Origin: Gymnorhina tibicen
Taxonomy: Eukaryota > Chordata > Aves > Passeriformes > Artamidae
Reading direction: 5' to 3'
Assembly: GCA_013399875.1 (NCBI GenBank)
Contig: VXAZ01002400.1
Location: 974,464-1,038,463, forward strand
DNA: 64,000 nt
Shown piece by piece: positions 14,401 through 26,212 of this stretch (its first letter is position 1; each line of letters opens with the position of its first letter). The notes beneath the pieces were generated by a model that was given only the letters and a program-made list of their open reading frames with translations, made no database searches and was not told the DNA's origin. The position numbers and the translations under genes are program-made.

Positions 14401-17400
14401 CTAAAGCTGGTTGACATACCCGTGGAAGAGATCAACCCCTTCAAGTTCCCATATGTACTTTTAAGATGCTTAAGGTATTTTTATTTAACATAAAGTTATA
14501 TAGGTCAAAATGTGATGAAAAGTCTTGTTACATGTTCCCATTTGGGATGTCTGTGGAGGAGTCTGAGCTGCCTGGACAAACAGCTCATACCAAAAAAAAA
14601 AAACCATGACCATGCTTGACATGGAGAGGGGAGAAAGGGGCAAAAGAGGATCAAAGCAGAGCATTCTCCCAATGAAGGAAAAATGGAAGATGCATTAGAA
14701 ATTATAAACTCTGAGGTCCAAAACAAAAATCAAGAGGGAAGTCAGTTAATTACACAGCTACAATATAAGAATAGTTGTATGAATACAAAAGTTAATAAAC
14801 AGATAACACAGCGTGCAAATATGTGCTCTCTTCTGGGCAGCAAAACCTTTTATCGATTATTCTTCCACCACCAATCAGCACAGGAAGGGCATCTAAGTGG
14901 TGCTTAGTGACTGCTTCGTTAGGCTGAATAAAATGACAGAAAACAAATTTCAAAGTGTGGGGAAGGCAGCTGGCTGCAACTGAACTTCAGTGGATTTAAG
15001 CAGTGCTGACTGGGCCAAACCTGACCCAGCTGGAGCACATCTGATGAGAAGCAGCTGAGGGAGCTGGGGGGCTCAGCCTGGAGAAAAGGAGGCTCAGGGG
15101 AACCATCTCACTCTGCACAACTCCCTGACAGGAGAGGGCAGCCAGGTGGGGGTCAGGGTCTGTTCCCAGGGAACAAAGGGACAGGACAAGAGGAAACAGC
15201 CTCAAGTTGTCCCATGGGAGGTTTAGATTCACATTGGGAAAAAATTCTTCATGGAAAGGGTTGTCAGTGGCACAGCTGCCCAGGGCAGTGGTGGAGTTCT
15301 CACCCCTGGAGGGATTTAAAAGCTGTGTGGGTGTGGCACTTGGGGACATGGGTCAGTGGTGGCCTTGGCAGTGCTGGGGGAACGGTTGGACTTGAGGGTC
15401 TCAGAAATCTCTTGCAACCTGAATTATTTGATGACTAAAAGCTTTATAAGCTGACACAATGGAGAACATGGAGAATATGCAGTTTATCTTGTTCTTCCAA
15501 TTAGTGATGATCCAGGGAACTGAAGTGAGAGGGAAGGAAGTAATGAAATCCTATTCTGCCACCACTTAAAGCAGGCTGGATTAAAACTTTTCAAGAATAG
15601 AAGCAGACACACAGGTAAGAATAGAGAGCACAGCATCACACCAGGCTGGTTGTTCAGCAAAAATAGGGGCACTCAAAGTGTATCCATTCTGACTACTAAG
15701 AGCAGCTTATGTTTTGAACTGTCAGCTTACAATAGCCTCTTAAGGCAGAAGCTGCTACACTCCTCAAATAAATCCAATGAAAGAGCAGTTATTTCTATTA
15801 GCTTGCAGCAACCTTAATACCTAACAACTGTGATCAACAGAACTGTCTGTATATTAGCAGTTATTCACCAATGCTACAAAATCAAAACAAACAAACAAAA
15901 ACCAACCAAAATATCCCACAAACACAACATTTTCTTTGTTTCCTCTTCACACAATAGCTGTTAACTAACTCGGATTTTATTGAATTCAGGACCTTTTCTT
16001 ACGCACAAGAGAAGCCACGACAAATCAATTCTCCACGGTTTCTGCTTAAACCCGGACATATTTAATTTTTAATTGAATCAGGCTTCTGTAAACCACTGAA
16101 ATCAAAATAAATATCGATTTTGCAAAATACAACTTAAAGGCTATAATGTGTCTGGGAAAAAACAGCTGAAAAATCATGGAGAAATAATGGCAAGAGAGGA
16201 TTTTAACACAAAACATGCACAAGTTAAAAGGCATCATGAAATAATATTAAGTACAGAACATAAACAGAGAAATGGACATAAGAATAATAGTAAACATATT
16301 AAGCAGGACCATGTTTTCGCATGATAAACAAGTGAGCTGCTGGTCATTTTGATAGCGTAATTGTGTTAACTGGAGTGATTTGCTCACTTCAAGAATCTTC
16401 AGTACAGGAGAAAGATTGGTTAGCTGGCAGCACAAGGGAAATTATAAGGATTCAGAGGATGAAGACACAATACACAGAAAGGGACAAGACAGCAAGAAAA
16501 ACCTTCACAGAGGTAAGTCAGCAATTGCTCAGTGTGGCTGGGAGAAAGTAAAGTGGGAAGCAACAAATGGAGTGTAGGGAAAGAAAGGAATCCAACAGAT
16601 TTTAAGAACAGACACTATTGAGAAAAGTATCAATTAAAACAACCGTATTATATTCTTTTTTGTTCCTCTCCTTTCACAGTATCCCCTCAATGTCTCAAAG
16701 AAAAGTCCACACTTGTGAGGGCTGGCAGAGCACAAAAAAAATTCATAACATCCTCCATAACATTATCTAAAACCCCTATCAGTTTGAAGATCAGAAGACA
16801 CTGACAAAGCACTAAGGTTTCACATTTAAGAGTATTTGTTACCATCTCATACTTCAGAAGTATTTTTAGTTCAAAGATGCATTAAGATGTAACAGCTCCT
16901 GTCTGGGAAGGCTCTTTTACAAACACTTCTTCAAGTTATTGTTTAAGCTAGGAGGAAAAAGTTGAAGAATCCACCTGGCTGAAATTAACCTCAGTAAGAT
17001 AACTTGTATCCAGAAATTCTTGTTTGTGTTCCCACACCCTTCCCCTGCAGACTGGCACAAGACTTAAGGCCTTCACATTTGTCTTCCTCCAGCTCTGACG
17101 AGGATCTTACTATTCTTTGGGGTGTACAGAGATTCATTTGTTTACAGATAGGTTTACTCTATTTATCTACCAAATTTTTCTGGTCCTCCAACAGGATGTA
17201 TCATGAAACTTTAATTTACAAGTAAAGTGAAAGTTGAATTCTACGAGCCTCTTGAGCAGACAAAACATCATTCTCTAACTTATGTTTTGTTATTCACCGT
17301 GCTGCCATTGAATATTTGTAAAATGAATGTTTTATTACTCCTTAGGAAAAAAGAAAAGAAAAAAATTACAGCTCTGGAAAAGGCTGTCCATAGAAGAACT

Positions 17401-20400
17401 TTCATTATGCTGAAACCTTTGTTTCCCTAGGAAATCAGGGAAGTTTTTCTCTGCTCCCTCTTGAATTAGGGCAAACTCTCAACGGGTAATTACCGTATAT
17501 CCACAGAGCATGAATCAAGAGCCACTGTGCACAGACTTCTTGGAAATACAACTACATAAAATTATTGGCTTTTCATTTCCCTGAGAGATACCTCCAGCTC
17601 AGTGGGGAGGGGGTGACTATTAACCTGTTCTCAGGTCTTCCATGAGCTGCATTTCAAGCACATTTTTTTTGCTGAATGTGCAAATCAAGTTTTTGCTGTT
17701 TCCACATATTATAATCTCTTTCCTGACTACAACCACTGCACAGAATTTAAGGAGAGAAGGAAGATTCTTCAGGATACACCACACAAAAAAAACCCCAACA
17801 AACCCAAACCAACAACTTTACTTAAACTGCACTGGGAAATCCAATGTGTCCTTTTGCTTAGAGCTGGACTCTTCCTTCAGTTTATTTCTGTTTGTCACAC
17901 CACTCAGATTGTATTTGCTTCACAAACGTACTCTTGAAGCACAAGAAAAACAAAATGCTTGAACATTTCTTTGAAGTTTTCCTGCCTGGTTCCTCTAAAT
18001 TCCAAGGGTGGAGACATAACCACAGGACTATACAAAGCCCAAAGGCATGCTGTGACAAAAAGGTATCCAAGGCCAGTGGACTGACCCAACAGAGCAAAGT
18101 TTCACAAAGAAGTTGCATTCAGAAACGTTCTGCTTTACAGGATGGATCTGAGGCAAGGGGTTCAAAGGAAAGAAGCATATATTGTATTGCACTCCAAAGT
18201 TGCCCTCCCAGCGTTTCCCAAATCTCTGATAATTTCATAAAATGAAAAATGCCAACATTGCCACATTAAGCATCACTGAATACAAATGCTTTATCAGCAA
18301 TCTGCAGCCCAGTGTTGTTAATTTACATTTCAGAACAATGAAACTTTAACAAGTCAGTCACTCAGTGGTTTGAAGTCTGACCATGGTAAGTCATGGTAGC
18401 AGCTTGTAATTAGGGCAGTCCCGCTTATTGCTTTGAACTGCTTTCATCCCGCTGACAGCTCTTACCTTTTCAGAGTTCGTAAAAACATCAGACTTCAGCT
18501 CTCCATCCAGAAACTCATTAAAGTATTTCATCAGCTTCTGAGCCTCCACAGCCCGTTGCCGTGGCGTGTTTACCCCCTCCAGCTGGTCGCCAAGGTGACA
18601 GACCTTAGTTGCTACATAGCTGATGTGCTCATCCAGTTCTTGGAAATGCTGGAAAGCAACCTGGGAGAACACAGACCCGGACACTAAACTCATGATTTCC
18701 ATTTCATGTACTTCAGGAAACACAAGATTTCCTCCAGGAAGAAGCACCGTGAACGCAGGTGCTGCATCTCAGAACCACAGAGCTACTCAGAACCGCTAAT
18801 TAATTACACACAACCCATTAAAGTTTAGCGTCTTCCTTTAAATTATTTTATTGTGAAGACTCCCCACACACAGCACTGCTAACAATCATTAATGGAACAT
18901 GCAGATAAGCCCCCTTCGACAGGAGAAATTGCCATCAAACCCTCTTTATTCTTATCTCAAACAGCAACACCCTGTACCAAGAAATGTTAAAGGAGCACAG
19001 GATGCTTTGAAAACTTGCACAGCTTCCCACTGACTCTGCCCTTTGGATTTACCTGGTTGCTTTTCTGCAGCTCTTGTACTTTCTTGGCAAACTCCTTTGC
19101 TTCCTTCTGGCACTGCTGTTCTAGTTTCTCCACCTTCCTCTGAATCCTTTCATCCATTACCTGCAATTCTTGGATATGATTTACGAATTCTTCCAATAAT
19201 CTGATTTAGAATAAAATACAGGAAAACAGACTTTAGTTCAAAAGATGCTGTCTTCTGCAGTCTAAAACACCTCAAAGAAAAGAACTTATCAAGGCTAAGA
19301 TAACCATGTCCAATTTAGAAATGTTTCTAAATTGTAAATTGAAATAAATAATTTTTTAAAAATTAAATTTTAAATCTAAATAAAGTTTAGAAATTTTCTG
19401 TTTCTAAAATCTTGGTTTAAACTACATCTCCCTGGTTGCGTAGCTCTCTATGCCAACACAAAAACTCTGTGTATGGTGGGCCAAAGGAGAGGGGAACACC
19501 AAAATATCAATCACTCCAGAACGTGGCTCTGCCACAGATACAAAAATCCCTACGTGCCCATCTTCCCTAAGTAAGTCTCATATGGAAAAAGAAAGCTTAG
19601 ACCCCTACATCCCTTCGGTGTAAGGGATACAACAAATTTTTATTTTCTACTGTACATGTTACTGTAAAGTTGGAAATCAGCATTACAATAAGTAATTATT
19701 AATAAGTAACTACTACAGCCATAATTTCATAGTGTTGTTCTGACTGACTTCACTTCTTCCTATACCCATTTTAGAGGGCTTTTCTGCCCTTTCCCATCAT
19801 TGACTTTTCTTTCAGACTCACAGTTTACTCCTCCCAATCACAGTACATCTGAATGCATTCTTGAATTTCCTCTGTTCTTTTCATTCTATTCTCAACATCT
19901 CTCTCTTTCTCATTCCTGTTTTTGTCCATTCTGTCCTATTTCAGTCCTATTTTCAGCTCTTACTTTTTTTAAATATCCCAGTCACTGCTCAAGGAATGGA
20001 TTATTCCCAGATCCTCCACAGCCATAAAACTCATGCTAATAACTGAAAACATCTGAAACATTTCAGAACTCTGCTATCAAGGTTTAATGTTAGAAGAGGC
20101 TTTTAGCTCATCAGTTACTTGAAGGCACAACTTCTTAAAGAAAACTGGATTGAGGCAGATGTTGGTGACTCCCTCACTCCTTGCTTGCCAGAAGCCCAAG
20201 AGCAAGCACATTGCAGTAGATTCCAAAGAAAACCACAAGGAACACATCTAAGTTGACTGAAGTAGATTGAAAATCAAATTTAAACAACAGTGACACAAAG
20301 CATTCTTTCAAACAAAAGCCTAGAGAAATGCAGGCAGTCTCCACTACTTTTAACAAACTGATTCAGGCTGGGGTTTGTTTTTTAAACAGGTCTTGTGTCA

Positions 20401-23400
20401 ACTCAGCACTTATTCAGCAACAGTGTTCAATATACTGAGAAAGGAAAGAAGCAGAAGAGGCAGCTGCTGGTCAGGTTTTCAGAAGATAAACAAAGACTCC
20501 AACACTCTTTCTAGCAAACAAAAGCAGCATCTTCTAAAAATGAAAACAATAGACACCAAAAGATCTGTTTCTTTTTTAATTTTAATTTTGGCTCCCTGCT
20601 CAATACTAGAAGATGCCACAAGGAAAATATTTACTGTTGCAGGTTTCTCCCCATTGTCCTGAAAAATATGAAAGTGCCACACAGAAGTTCACGCAAGCAA
20701 AACAGCAGAAATGCAGAAGATCTGCAAAACTGAGTTGGTATTGGTGCAAATCATGAACTATCCTGAAGTATATACTGGGCACATGCATGGGGAAAGAGCT
20801 CCAGGGAACAAGGCTGTTTATTTCCAGGCTTCTTCCTGCTTAAATCACATGTAAAGCTCTGCATAGGATACAGGCCCCAGACTGAATGTCAAGGGTTCAG
20901 CATCTTGCTAGAAATTCAACAATATCCTTTCTCTTCTCACATGTCTCCAAAGAGCCAGAGTGCTCCAGAAGAAATGCCCTTTGACTGCGTCAGGTTAATT
21001 TTCTGACATTTTAGTAAATCAGATTAGCTTATCATGAGATCTCATCCCAGAGCCGCCTCTCTTGCCATACCACCTTTTTGTGCTTTTTATTTGCAAACTA
21101 TTGTGTCTTAAAACAAGGCAGCTCAGGAAACTAAAGTAAGAAACTCATTAAATTGGCTTAACTATCATAGCAGTGAAGCCTCGTATTATTCTTGAATCCA
21201 GCAACTCCAGTACTTAGGAGTGTTCACGTCTGACAAGCACAAACAACATCGATTCTCCTTCACTCAAAAGGTCTCAATCAGAAAGTGACTTTCCCTACTC
21301 TTGTTACTGAGTAATTAGTTCTGAATAACTGGCTCATGGTCACAAATTTTAGCAGTTCTCCCAAATGAAAACCTCCTTGGACACACAGCACCACTGCACA
21401 CAGGCTTGTTGTTACATGTGGAATAAAACAGCACAATCAGAGATACATCCACTCTGACCATTGTGCAATTTGATTTTTACCTTTTCGGATCGAAAGCTTC
21501 TCCACCTCTGGAACCTCCCCCAGGTGTTCTCCATGCCAGGCGTTCAATGTATTCATCTGCCACAAAAGGCTCCTGGCCACAGAAGAAAAACTCTTTACAA
21601 TGTGCCACAGCAGGTTGCTCCTTCAGCAGGTGCTCACACATCATTTTGAAACTGTTTAGAAGCTTTACTATAATCACAAGTACAGTGTTGACAATTACTC
21701 CATCACCTCTTGGGTTTACATATTTATTGTTGAGAACAATGCTTTTAATATGGTTGAGTTGGAACATCAAGTCTGGATATTATCAGACTACCTGCAAAGA
21801 ATTTGCTGCAGGTCTGTGAAGAGCTGGCTCTAAATGACCCTATTTGCAGCTGAGCTTGTGACTTGTCATTACAAAGTGCCGGAACCCTGCAGCTGATTTG
21901 AGAGGTTACATCACCAGAGCCAACCATCAGCTGCACAGCAAAACACATCGGAGAATTCATTTGCCTACGAAAATTACATGGCAAAATAAGGGGTTTTTAC
22001 AGTTGTTCAACTCTCTGTCACACTCATGTCTGTGGCATCAGACACAGAACTGACCAAGGCACTGCCCAAAAAACCCAGCATGAGATGCCACTGGATGCAA
22101 CCCAACACCAGACTGCAGCTGTAGAAACAGAGCAGATAAAAAGGAGGAAAAAAGGCATAAAAACAGGGGATGAATTTGAGTTCCATAAGCAGAAAAAACA
22201 GGGCATGAGTGATACTAAAACTCAAGGTTACACAAGTTTCTTCCATAATATTTGCTGGTTCTTCCATAAAAACACTGCTCAAGGGTAAAGAGTTAAGATT
22301 ACTTCTCTACCAAAAACATCTTCAGAAGGCAGAGGCCTCATTTATAAATCCAAGACCTCCTATTTTAGCTGGCCTAACACTTAAACCAGCTCAAACACTT
22401 CATCACGTAGTTAAATACTAAATTACTCTAAACACCATCCAAGTTCTATCATTAAACATAATGGTATTTTTCACTTCAGCAGCATTGATTAGGTGCCAAC
22501 ATCAGCACATCTAAGGCCAGTAAGAAAAGTATTCTCATAACCACCAGGACTTTATAGAAAGCTTTTAAATTACAAGCAGCAACAGCTCTAGAAGTGTGAA
22601 ACAACCCAAAACAGAGCTGGGAGTGGCTCTGGCTAACAGGGGTATTTGATGGAGCAAGTGAACATGCCACCACTGCTTTTGATAAAATTTGGTTGAAAAA
22701 AAATGGAAGTAGTAAAAAATAAACAGACCTACACAGGTATTACATTGGTTACTGTAGCAATATGTCTGAAACTTTGTCACGAGTAATAAGGAGGGGAAAA
22801 ACAGCATTACAGAGTTAGTTCCATAACTAAAACCAAGAGTTGAAAAGCAAATATTGCCTGTTCAAGGTCTCTTTCCTCAGAAACAAATTATATCCTATCC
22901 AGTCAGGCCCAGCCACTAACCAGGAAGATAAAAGGTTCTTAAACATACTTTGTTACATGCTGAATCCTGATAGACAGGGCAGAAATTTTATCACTCAGTA
23001 ACTCCTCATCCACAGACTGACTCAAGTAACTGTGTTGTGCTCAGCCTCCTTGGCTAAACTTCAAAAATAACTGGTTGATGCCACATAAAAACAATTTCCC
23101 TACAAGTCACTCATCTCTTTAACCAAATCCTTCCTGATACACAACGTGAAGTTGCCTTTACATGAATCCTTTTCATCAAAAGTCACAATGCCACGTTTTC
23201 ATGCCAAGCGTAAATTCTCTCCTTATGCCATCTTGATATCGAAAAGCTTGGGAACATTTTTGCAATTTTAATTATAGATTAAGTGAGTCATCCAGTGCGG
23301 TAACATTCCCTTCAGGGGAGGCCTCCAGCTTCCCAATTACCTTAGGGCTCTTTGCAGGACTCCTCCTCTATATGAAAATCCACAACCTTTCCTCTGAAGA

Positions 23401-26200
23401 TCCTGTAATTCAGCTGGAGCACCACTGTGGTTACAAGGATACTGACGCCAAGAACGGAAGAACCCTGTATAAAGGGTTTACTGATACTCTGTGTGTGTAG
23501 ATAACATTTTCTACATCTCTCCCTTCCCCGGACATTCACACTAAAAGATAATTCACCTACACACACATAATGACTTTGAATATTTTTTCCTTTTTGTAAA
23601 ACAACATTTACAGAGTTTTTCTGCAAGCCTCTTCTCCTAAGGGAATCTGATGTAGATGCTCCAGAACCCCAGAAAAAAATACAATACCAATCTTTCTCCA
23701 CCCATCATGCCTCTATACACCTCTAAACATTCCTTGAGTGCATGTGTACACAGACCACCTGCAGCTCTCTTCCTGGAAAATACCTGTTTTTCCAAGAACA
23801 GTTACACAGGAGACCTGTCCTTCAGTTTTTTAACCATATATATCCTGTTCTGTATTATTTGAGAAATATTAACTGCAGTGGATATTATGTGCAGAATATT
23901 GATCAACAGAGAAATAAAACAATCTTTTTCTTCCAAATTTCCACAGAGGATACCTAAAAATAATCTATTTGATTTATAAGGAATAAATAAAGTTCAACAG
24001 TGTCTTTCTAAGACATGATTTCCCAGGTTCCACTGCAGATCCAAAAGTTTTTACTTTAGTTTGTATCTTCCATACACATTTGCTTTTTTAAATGCTATCT
24101 TGATAACAGGGTTACTCACAGCTGACAGCCTGATTCCTGTTTTAAGTCTCCTATCCTGTTCTGCAGAAATTGCTGAAAATCAGCTATTACAAATGTCATT
24201 TGCAAGTCCTTTGCCTGTTATCAGATGAGCCCCAACAGTCAATTTCTTCAGCTTTGAACTTCCCTCTGGCTCCAGATGAATTAACGTGATCCCATCCATT
24301 CAGCCAATACTCCTGATTTAATAAGAGATATGCCTGAAGTGGATGATAACCTGGTTTGATCTGGTGTTTACAAATGAAACTACGCTGGACCCAGCCAAAT
24401 TAAAAACCAGTTTAGAAGTATCCATTGTTAAATTACGCTTTAAGTTACGTGAGGGAGAATCGAGTCCACGTTGTGTCCATTTTCAGCGCAGATCCTGCTA
24501 CACAATTTCATGTATCTGTACTGAAATTTGCTTTAGAGCACACACTCATGAAAATACAGTAATCAAATTCCACCCTCAGAAGACAGCTAAGGGTTACTCC
24601 CATAATGAGCACATTTTTATGTTCTTATATAAGGCAGCAATTTCAAACTAACCAAGCAGGCAATATTAAATTAGTGGACATCAAAAAAACTCTCTTGCCT
24701 TCAGAGTGAAAGAAGTGAAAGCAGGAGAGACATGCTGGATTCCATGTTGGCAAACATAAATTCTAGCCCCAATCTCCAGGCAAAAATCTCACCTAAATTG
24801 CAATTTCATCTTTATTGCTATTGCAAAATGGAAAAAAGTTGTTGCACGACCCAAAGCAGCCAAAACACACAGTTTTCTTTCCATATTCAAGTTACCTCAC
24901 ACTCAGCATCCCACAAAGAACAGAACTGCACTGTCATCGTGTTGAGAAATCAAGGGGCTCCTAGAGTGGTGTAGGGAGAGTACAAAACCTGGCATCCAGC
25001 TACAGGAACACAGTCTTTTAGTCCTGCTATTTTTTAGAGCTATGCAAACCAAAAGATGTGAGTCATAACACTCGTGTGCCATCACAGTGATTCATAAATT
25101 CAAGTGCACACAATGCATTTACATAAACCCCAGATACAGGATCTTCCAGAGAAACAGGAAGACCCTTTCCTGAAGGCTGGGCAAAGTGAGTCCCAGTGAT
25201 AGCCCACCAGATGAACAACCAGCTCTTGAGTGACTTGGAGAGCAAATACAGGACACCTGGTGATGACACCATGTCGCTGTGAAGAGGAAGTGAGAACACC
25301 ACACACTTTTTGTTTATCACAGGTCACATCATGAGAGCTCATGGTCCAGGCCAGGAGCTGGAGCCACAGAATGGTTTGGGTTGGAAAGGACCTTAAAGGT
25401 CATCTCGTTCCACCCCCTGCCATGGGCAGGGACACCTTCCACTGTCCCAGGTTGCTCCAAGCCCCATCCAGCCTGGCCTTGGACACTTCCAGGGATCCAG
25501 GGGCAGCCACAGCTTCTCTGGGAAACCTGTGCCAGGGCCTCACCACCCCCACAGTCAAGAGAGTGATATTATTCTTCCTAATAGCTAACCTAAACCTTCT
25601 CTCTTTCAGTTTGAAGCCATTCCCCCTGTCCTGTCACTACACACTCTTGTAAAAAGTCCCCCCTCCATCCTTCTTGCAGGCTCCGTTCAGAAGGAAGATG
25701 ATCATCGTGCATCTCTTCCAACTCAAGGCATTCTGTGATTCCACGAGATGAATTTGACAGATTCCTTCTATTTCTGCCCTGCTCCTGCGTGGCCTTGGCT
25801 GAGCTATTCTCCTTCCGTGCCTCGCTTCCACCGCGCGTAAAGGGAGGGCAAAGTCATTTCCTTATTTCATGCCAGCCCCACTGACACCACAGCGCCGGGG
25901 TCAGGCAAGGGGGTGCCTTCGGCAGAAGGAGCGCGGGGCCGGGCCTGGCGTGGCCTGTCACCCGTCCGCTGCCAGCACCCGGGAACCGGCCGGGAGGGAG
26001 GCCCTGCAGCGGGGCAAGGTGGGCACCGCACCCCCCGGGGCGGCACCGGGGCTCCCCGCTTCCCCAGCCCCACACACCGCCCACCCTTCCCCAAGGAGAG
26101 GCCGCCGCATCCCCTCAGCGAGCCGGCCCGGCCAGCGCCGCCCGCCCCCCGGCCCGCAGGGGCCCGCACCCACCTCGAAGAGCTCGGCCGTGGTGGCCAT
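2216..26200 (-). CDS. EXOC5: Exocyst complex component 5 (Sec10), complete coding region in 18 exons
   Basis: EXOC5/Sec10 is a subunit of the octameric exocyst, which tethers Golgi- and recycling-endosome-derived vesicles to the plasma membrane before SNARE fusion and is needed for ciliogenesis and epithelial polarity (family knowledge). Coding exons, in transcript order: 26174-26200, 21481-21572, 19053-19200, 18466-18660, 14232-14296, 13761-13789, 13505-13614, 12978-13022, 12739-12879, 11560-11642, 10903-11112, 9581-9728, 7392-7500, 6584-6704, 6078-6164, 3739-3847, 2551-2766, 2216-2404. They total 2124 nt, i.e. 707 residues plus TGA, against 708 in human; the difference is one residue lost in the G-rich stretch near residue 33. 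The protein starts MATTAELFE and ends RLARHFS. A charged coiled coil spans roughly residues 40-90, followed by the helical-rod Sec10 domain. All introns are GT-AG except intron 15, which is GC-AG. The start codon lies just inside the contig next to an assembly gap. Identification is very secure. Confidence 0.98.
2551..2766 (-). CDS. EXOC5: EXOC5 coding exon 17
   Basis: Residues 574-645, ACVKVCGYVRKQVEKI through YRKCAKDFK; 216 nt, symmetric phase 0. Donor GTGAGC. Confidence 0.97.
3739..3847 (-). CDS. EXOC5: EXOC5 coding exon 16
   Basis: Residues 538-573, TLNCMIGQMKHIL through ENNVLIQYTN, after completion of the split Arg. Donor GTAAGT, phase 0 end. Confidence 0.97.
6076..6077 (-). other. EXOC5: GC-type 5' splice site of EXOC5 intron 15
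   Basis: The donor reads AG|GCAAGT on the minus strand, matching the strong flanking consensus (AG before, AAGT after) that typifies functional GC-AG introns. The intron is 3848-6077, with a normal TTTACAG acceptor. Confidence 0.85.
6078..6164 (-). CDS. EXOC5: EXOC5 coding exon 15 (ends at a GC donor)
   Basis: Residues 509-537, SSPKLSECLQKKKD through VKLDMGID plus a split Arg. The 3' boundary is AG|GCAAGT, a GC-AG type donor. The nearest GT, four bases downstream, would shift the frame into exon 16, so the GC site is required by the reading frame. Confidence 0.93.
6584..6704 (-). CDS. EXOC5: EXOC5 coding exon 14
   Basis: Residues 469-508, IPSSDSKNANLYFLDVV through FNDHLMPLI plus a split Ser. 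Acceptor TTTAG, donor GTACCT. Confidence 0.96.
7392..7500 (-). CDS. EXOC5: EXOC5 coding exon 13
   Basis: Residues 432-468, LSDPSDLPKNAFRIF through YALETGLA and a split Gly. Acceptor TTTAAAG lies behind a long T run; donor GTGAGT. Confidence 0.95.
7738..7770. repeat. Imperfect ATT/ACT triplet microsatellite
   Basis: TTATTATTATTATT followed by ACTACTAATAATAATA in EXOC5 intron 12. The two halves are partly complementary. Confidence 0.8.
9581..9728 (-). CDS. EXOC5: EXOC5 coding exon 12
   Basis: Residues 383-431, IQDLKERLRQRTNLPLGP through KQAFERCHR, ending in phase 0 at a GTAAGT donor. Confidence 0.97.
10903..11112 (-). CDS. EXOC5: EXOC5 coding exon 11
   Basis: Residues 312-382: TTNLSSKLMEFNLGTDKQ through NHQKRSIGTG and a split Gly. 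Core of the Sec10 helical rod and nearly invariant across vertebrates. Donor GTAAGT. Confidence 0.97.
11560..11642 (-). CDS. EXOC5: EXOC5 coding exon 10
   Basis: Residues 285-312, SYVKDQLEEHRKSDAEQYL through YDLYT plus a split Arg. It differs from human at a few positions (SF to SY, E to D, C to H), consistent with normal divergence. Confidence 0.94.
12739..12879 (-). CDS. EXOC5: EXOC5 coding exon 9
   Basis: Residues 238-284, GAFLRNDVFEDAAIL through QNIFEVKLQ; 141 nt, phase 0 at both ends, donor GTATGT. Confidence 0.97.
12978..13022 (-). CDS. EXOC5: EXOC5 coding exon 8 (45 nt)
   Basis: Residues 223-237, GYSHCVDVYIKQCQE, phase 0 at both ends. The exon is symmetric, so skipping would remove 15 residues in frame. 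It is separated from exon 9 by just 98 bp. Confidence 0.95.
13505..13614 (-). CDS. EXOC5: EXOC5 coding exon 7
   Basis: Completes the split Ser, then residues 187-222, KYHDLECQLIQEF through AAVLLHFK. Donor GTAAAA; separated from the microexon by only 146 bp. Confidence 0.96.
13761..13789 (-). CDS. EXOC5: EXOC5 coding exon 6 (29-nt microexon)
   Basis: Encodes FSEVKSKIA between two split codons (Arg before, Ser after). AACAG acceptor and GTAAGT donor. Without this exon the frame between exons 5 and 7 breaks, so it must be constitutive in the full-length protein. Confidence 0.93.
14232..14296 (-). CDS. EXOC5: EXOC5 coding exon 5
   Basis: Residues 155-176, IKEAADIIQKLHLIAQELPFD plus a split Arg. 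65 nt, phase 0 start and phase 2 end, donor GTAAAA. The preceding 4.2-kb intron 4 carries a CR1 fragment. Confidence 0.95.
15000..15437 (+). mobile_element. CR1 LINE 3'-end fragment in EXOC5 intron 4
   Basis: Shows the CR1 landmarks in order: a 'CTCAGCCTGGAGAA' block, a 'GGGACAGGACAAGAGG' block, an 'AAAATTCTTCATGGAAAGG' block, then the terminal 'GTTGGACTTGAGGGTCTC' block. It is diverged and 5'-truncated, with no usable ORF. It lies antisense to EXOC5. Confidence 0.85.
18466..18660 (-). CDS. EXOC5: EXOC5 coding exon 4
   Basis: Residues 90-154, VAFQHFQELDEH through DVFTNSEK. Phase 0 at both ends (195 nt). Separated from exon 3 by a short 392-bp intron. Confidence 0.97.
19053..19200 (-). CDS. 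EXOC5: EXOC5 coding exon 3 (coiled-coil segment)
   Basis: Residues 40-89, from LLEEFVNHIQEL to VQELQKSNQ. Dense in E, K and Q with heptad-like leucine/valine spacing; this is the N-terminal coiled coil expected to pack against other exocyst rods. GTAAAT donor, phase 0 end. Confidence 0.96.
19312..19335. repeat. Perfect 11-bp inverted repeat with 2-nt spacer
   Basis: CAATTTAGAAA - TG - TTTCTAAATTG inside EXOC5 intron 2, embedded in a run of AT-rich sequence at 19,310-19,420. Could form a small hairpin; no function inferred. Confidence 0.85.
21481..21572 (-). CDS. EXOC5: EXOC5 coding exon 2
   Basis: Residues 10-40 (starts EPFVADEYIERL, ends FDPK plus a split Arg codon). A glycine-rich turn reads GGGSRGGEAF, one residue shorter than human. 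The acceptor is a pyrimidine/CAG type and the donor is GTAAAA. Confidence 0.95.
25365..25695 (-). mobile_element. CR1 LINE 3'-end fragment in EXOC5 intron 1
   Basis: Reverse-oriented CR1 tail. It starts at the 3' terminus ('CACAGAATGGTTTGGGTTGG') and passes through 'CCATGGGCAGGGACACC' and 'CTTCTCTGGGAAACC' to 'CACTCTTGTAAAAAGTCC'. Sense relative to EXOC5 transcription; 5'-truncated. Confidence 0.9.
25697..25745 (+). mobile_element. Short CR1 terminus fragment, opposite orientation
   Basis: Resembles the last part of a plus-strand CR1 ('CATCTCTTCCAACTCAAGG' then 'CATTCTGTGATTCCA'). It abuts the truncated 5' side of the minus-strand CR1 just before it. It may be an older insertion interrupted by the larger copy. 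Confidence 0.5.
26174..26200 (-). CDS. EXOC5: EXOC5 coding exon 1 (start codon)
   Basis: Encodes residues 1-9 (MATTAELFE), with the ATG complement at 26198-26200 in a strong Kozak context (gcggccATGG). It ends in phase 0 at a GTGGGT donor. The 5' UTR runs into the assembly gap 12 bases upstream. Both the start peptide and the splice point match the vertebrate orthologue. Confidence 0.95.
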
Positions 26201-26212
26201 GGCCGCAGGCAG

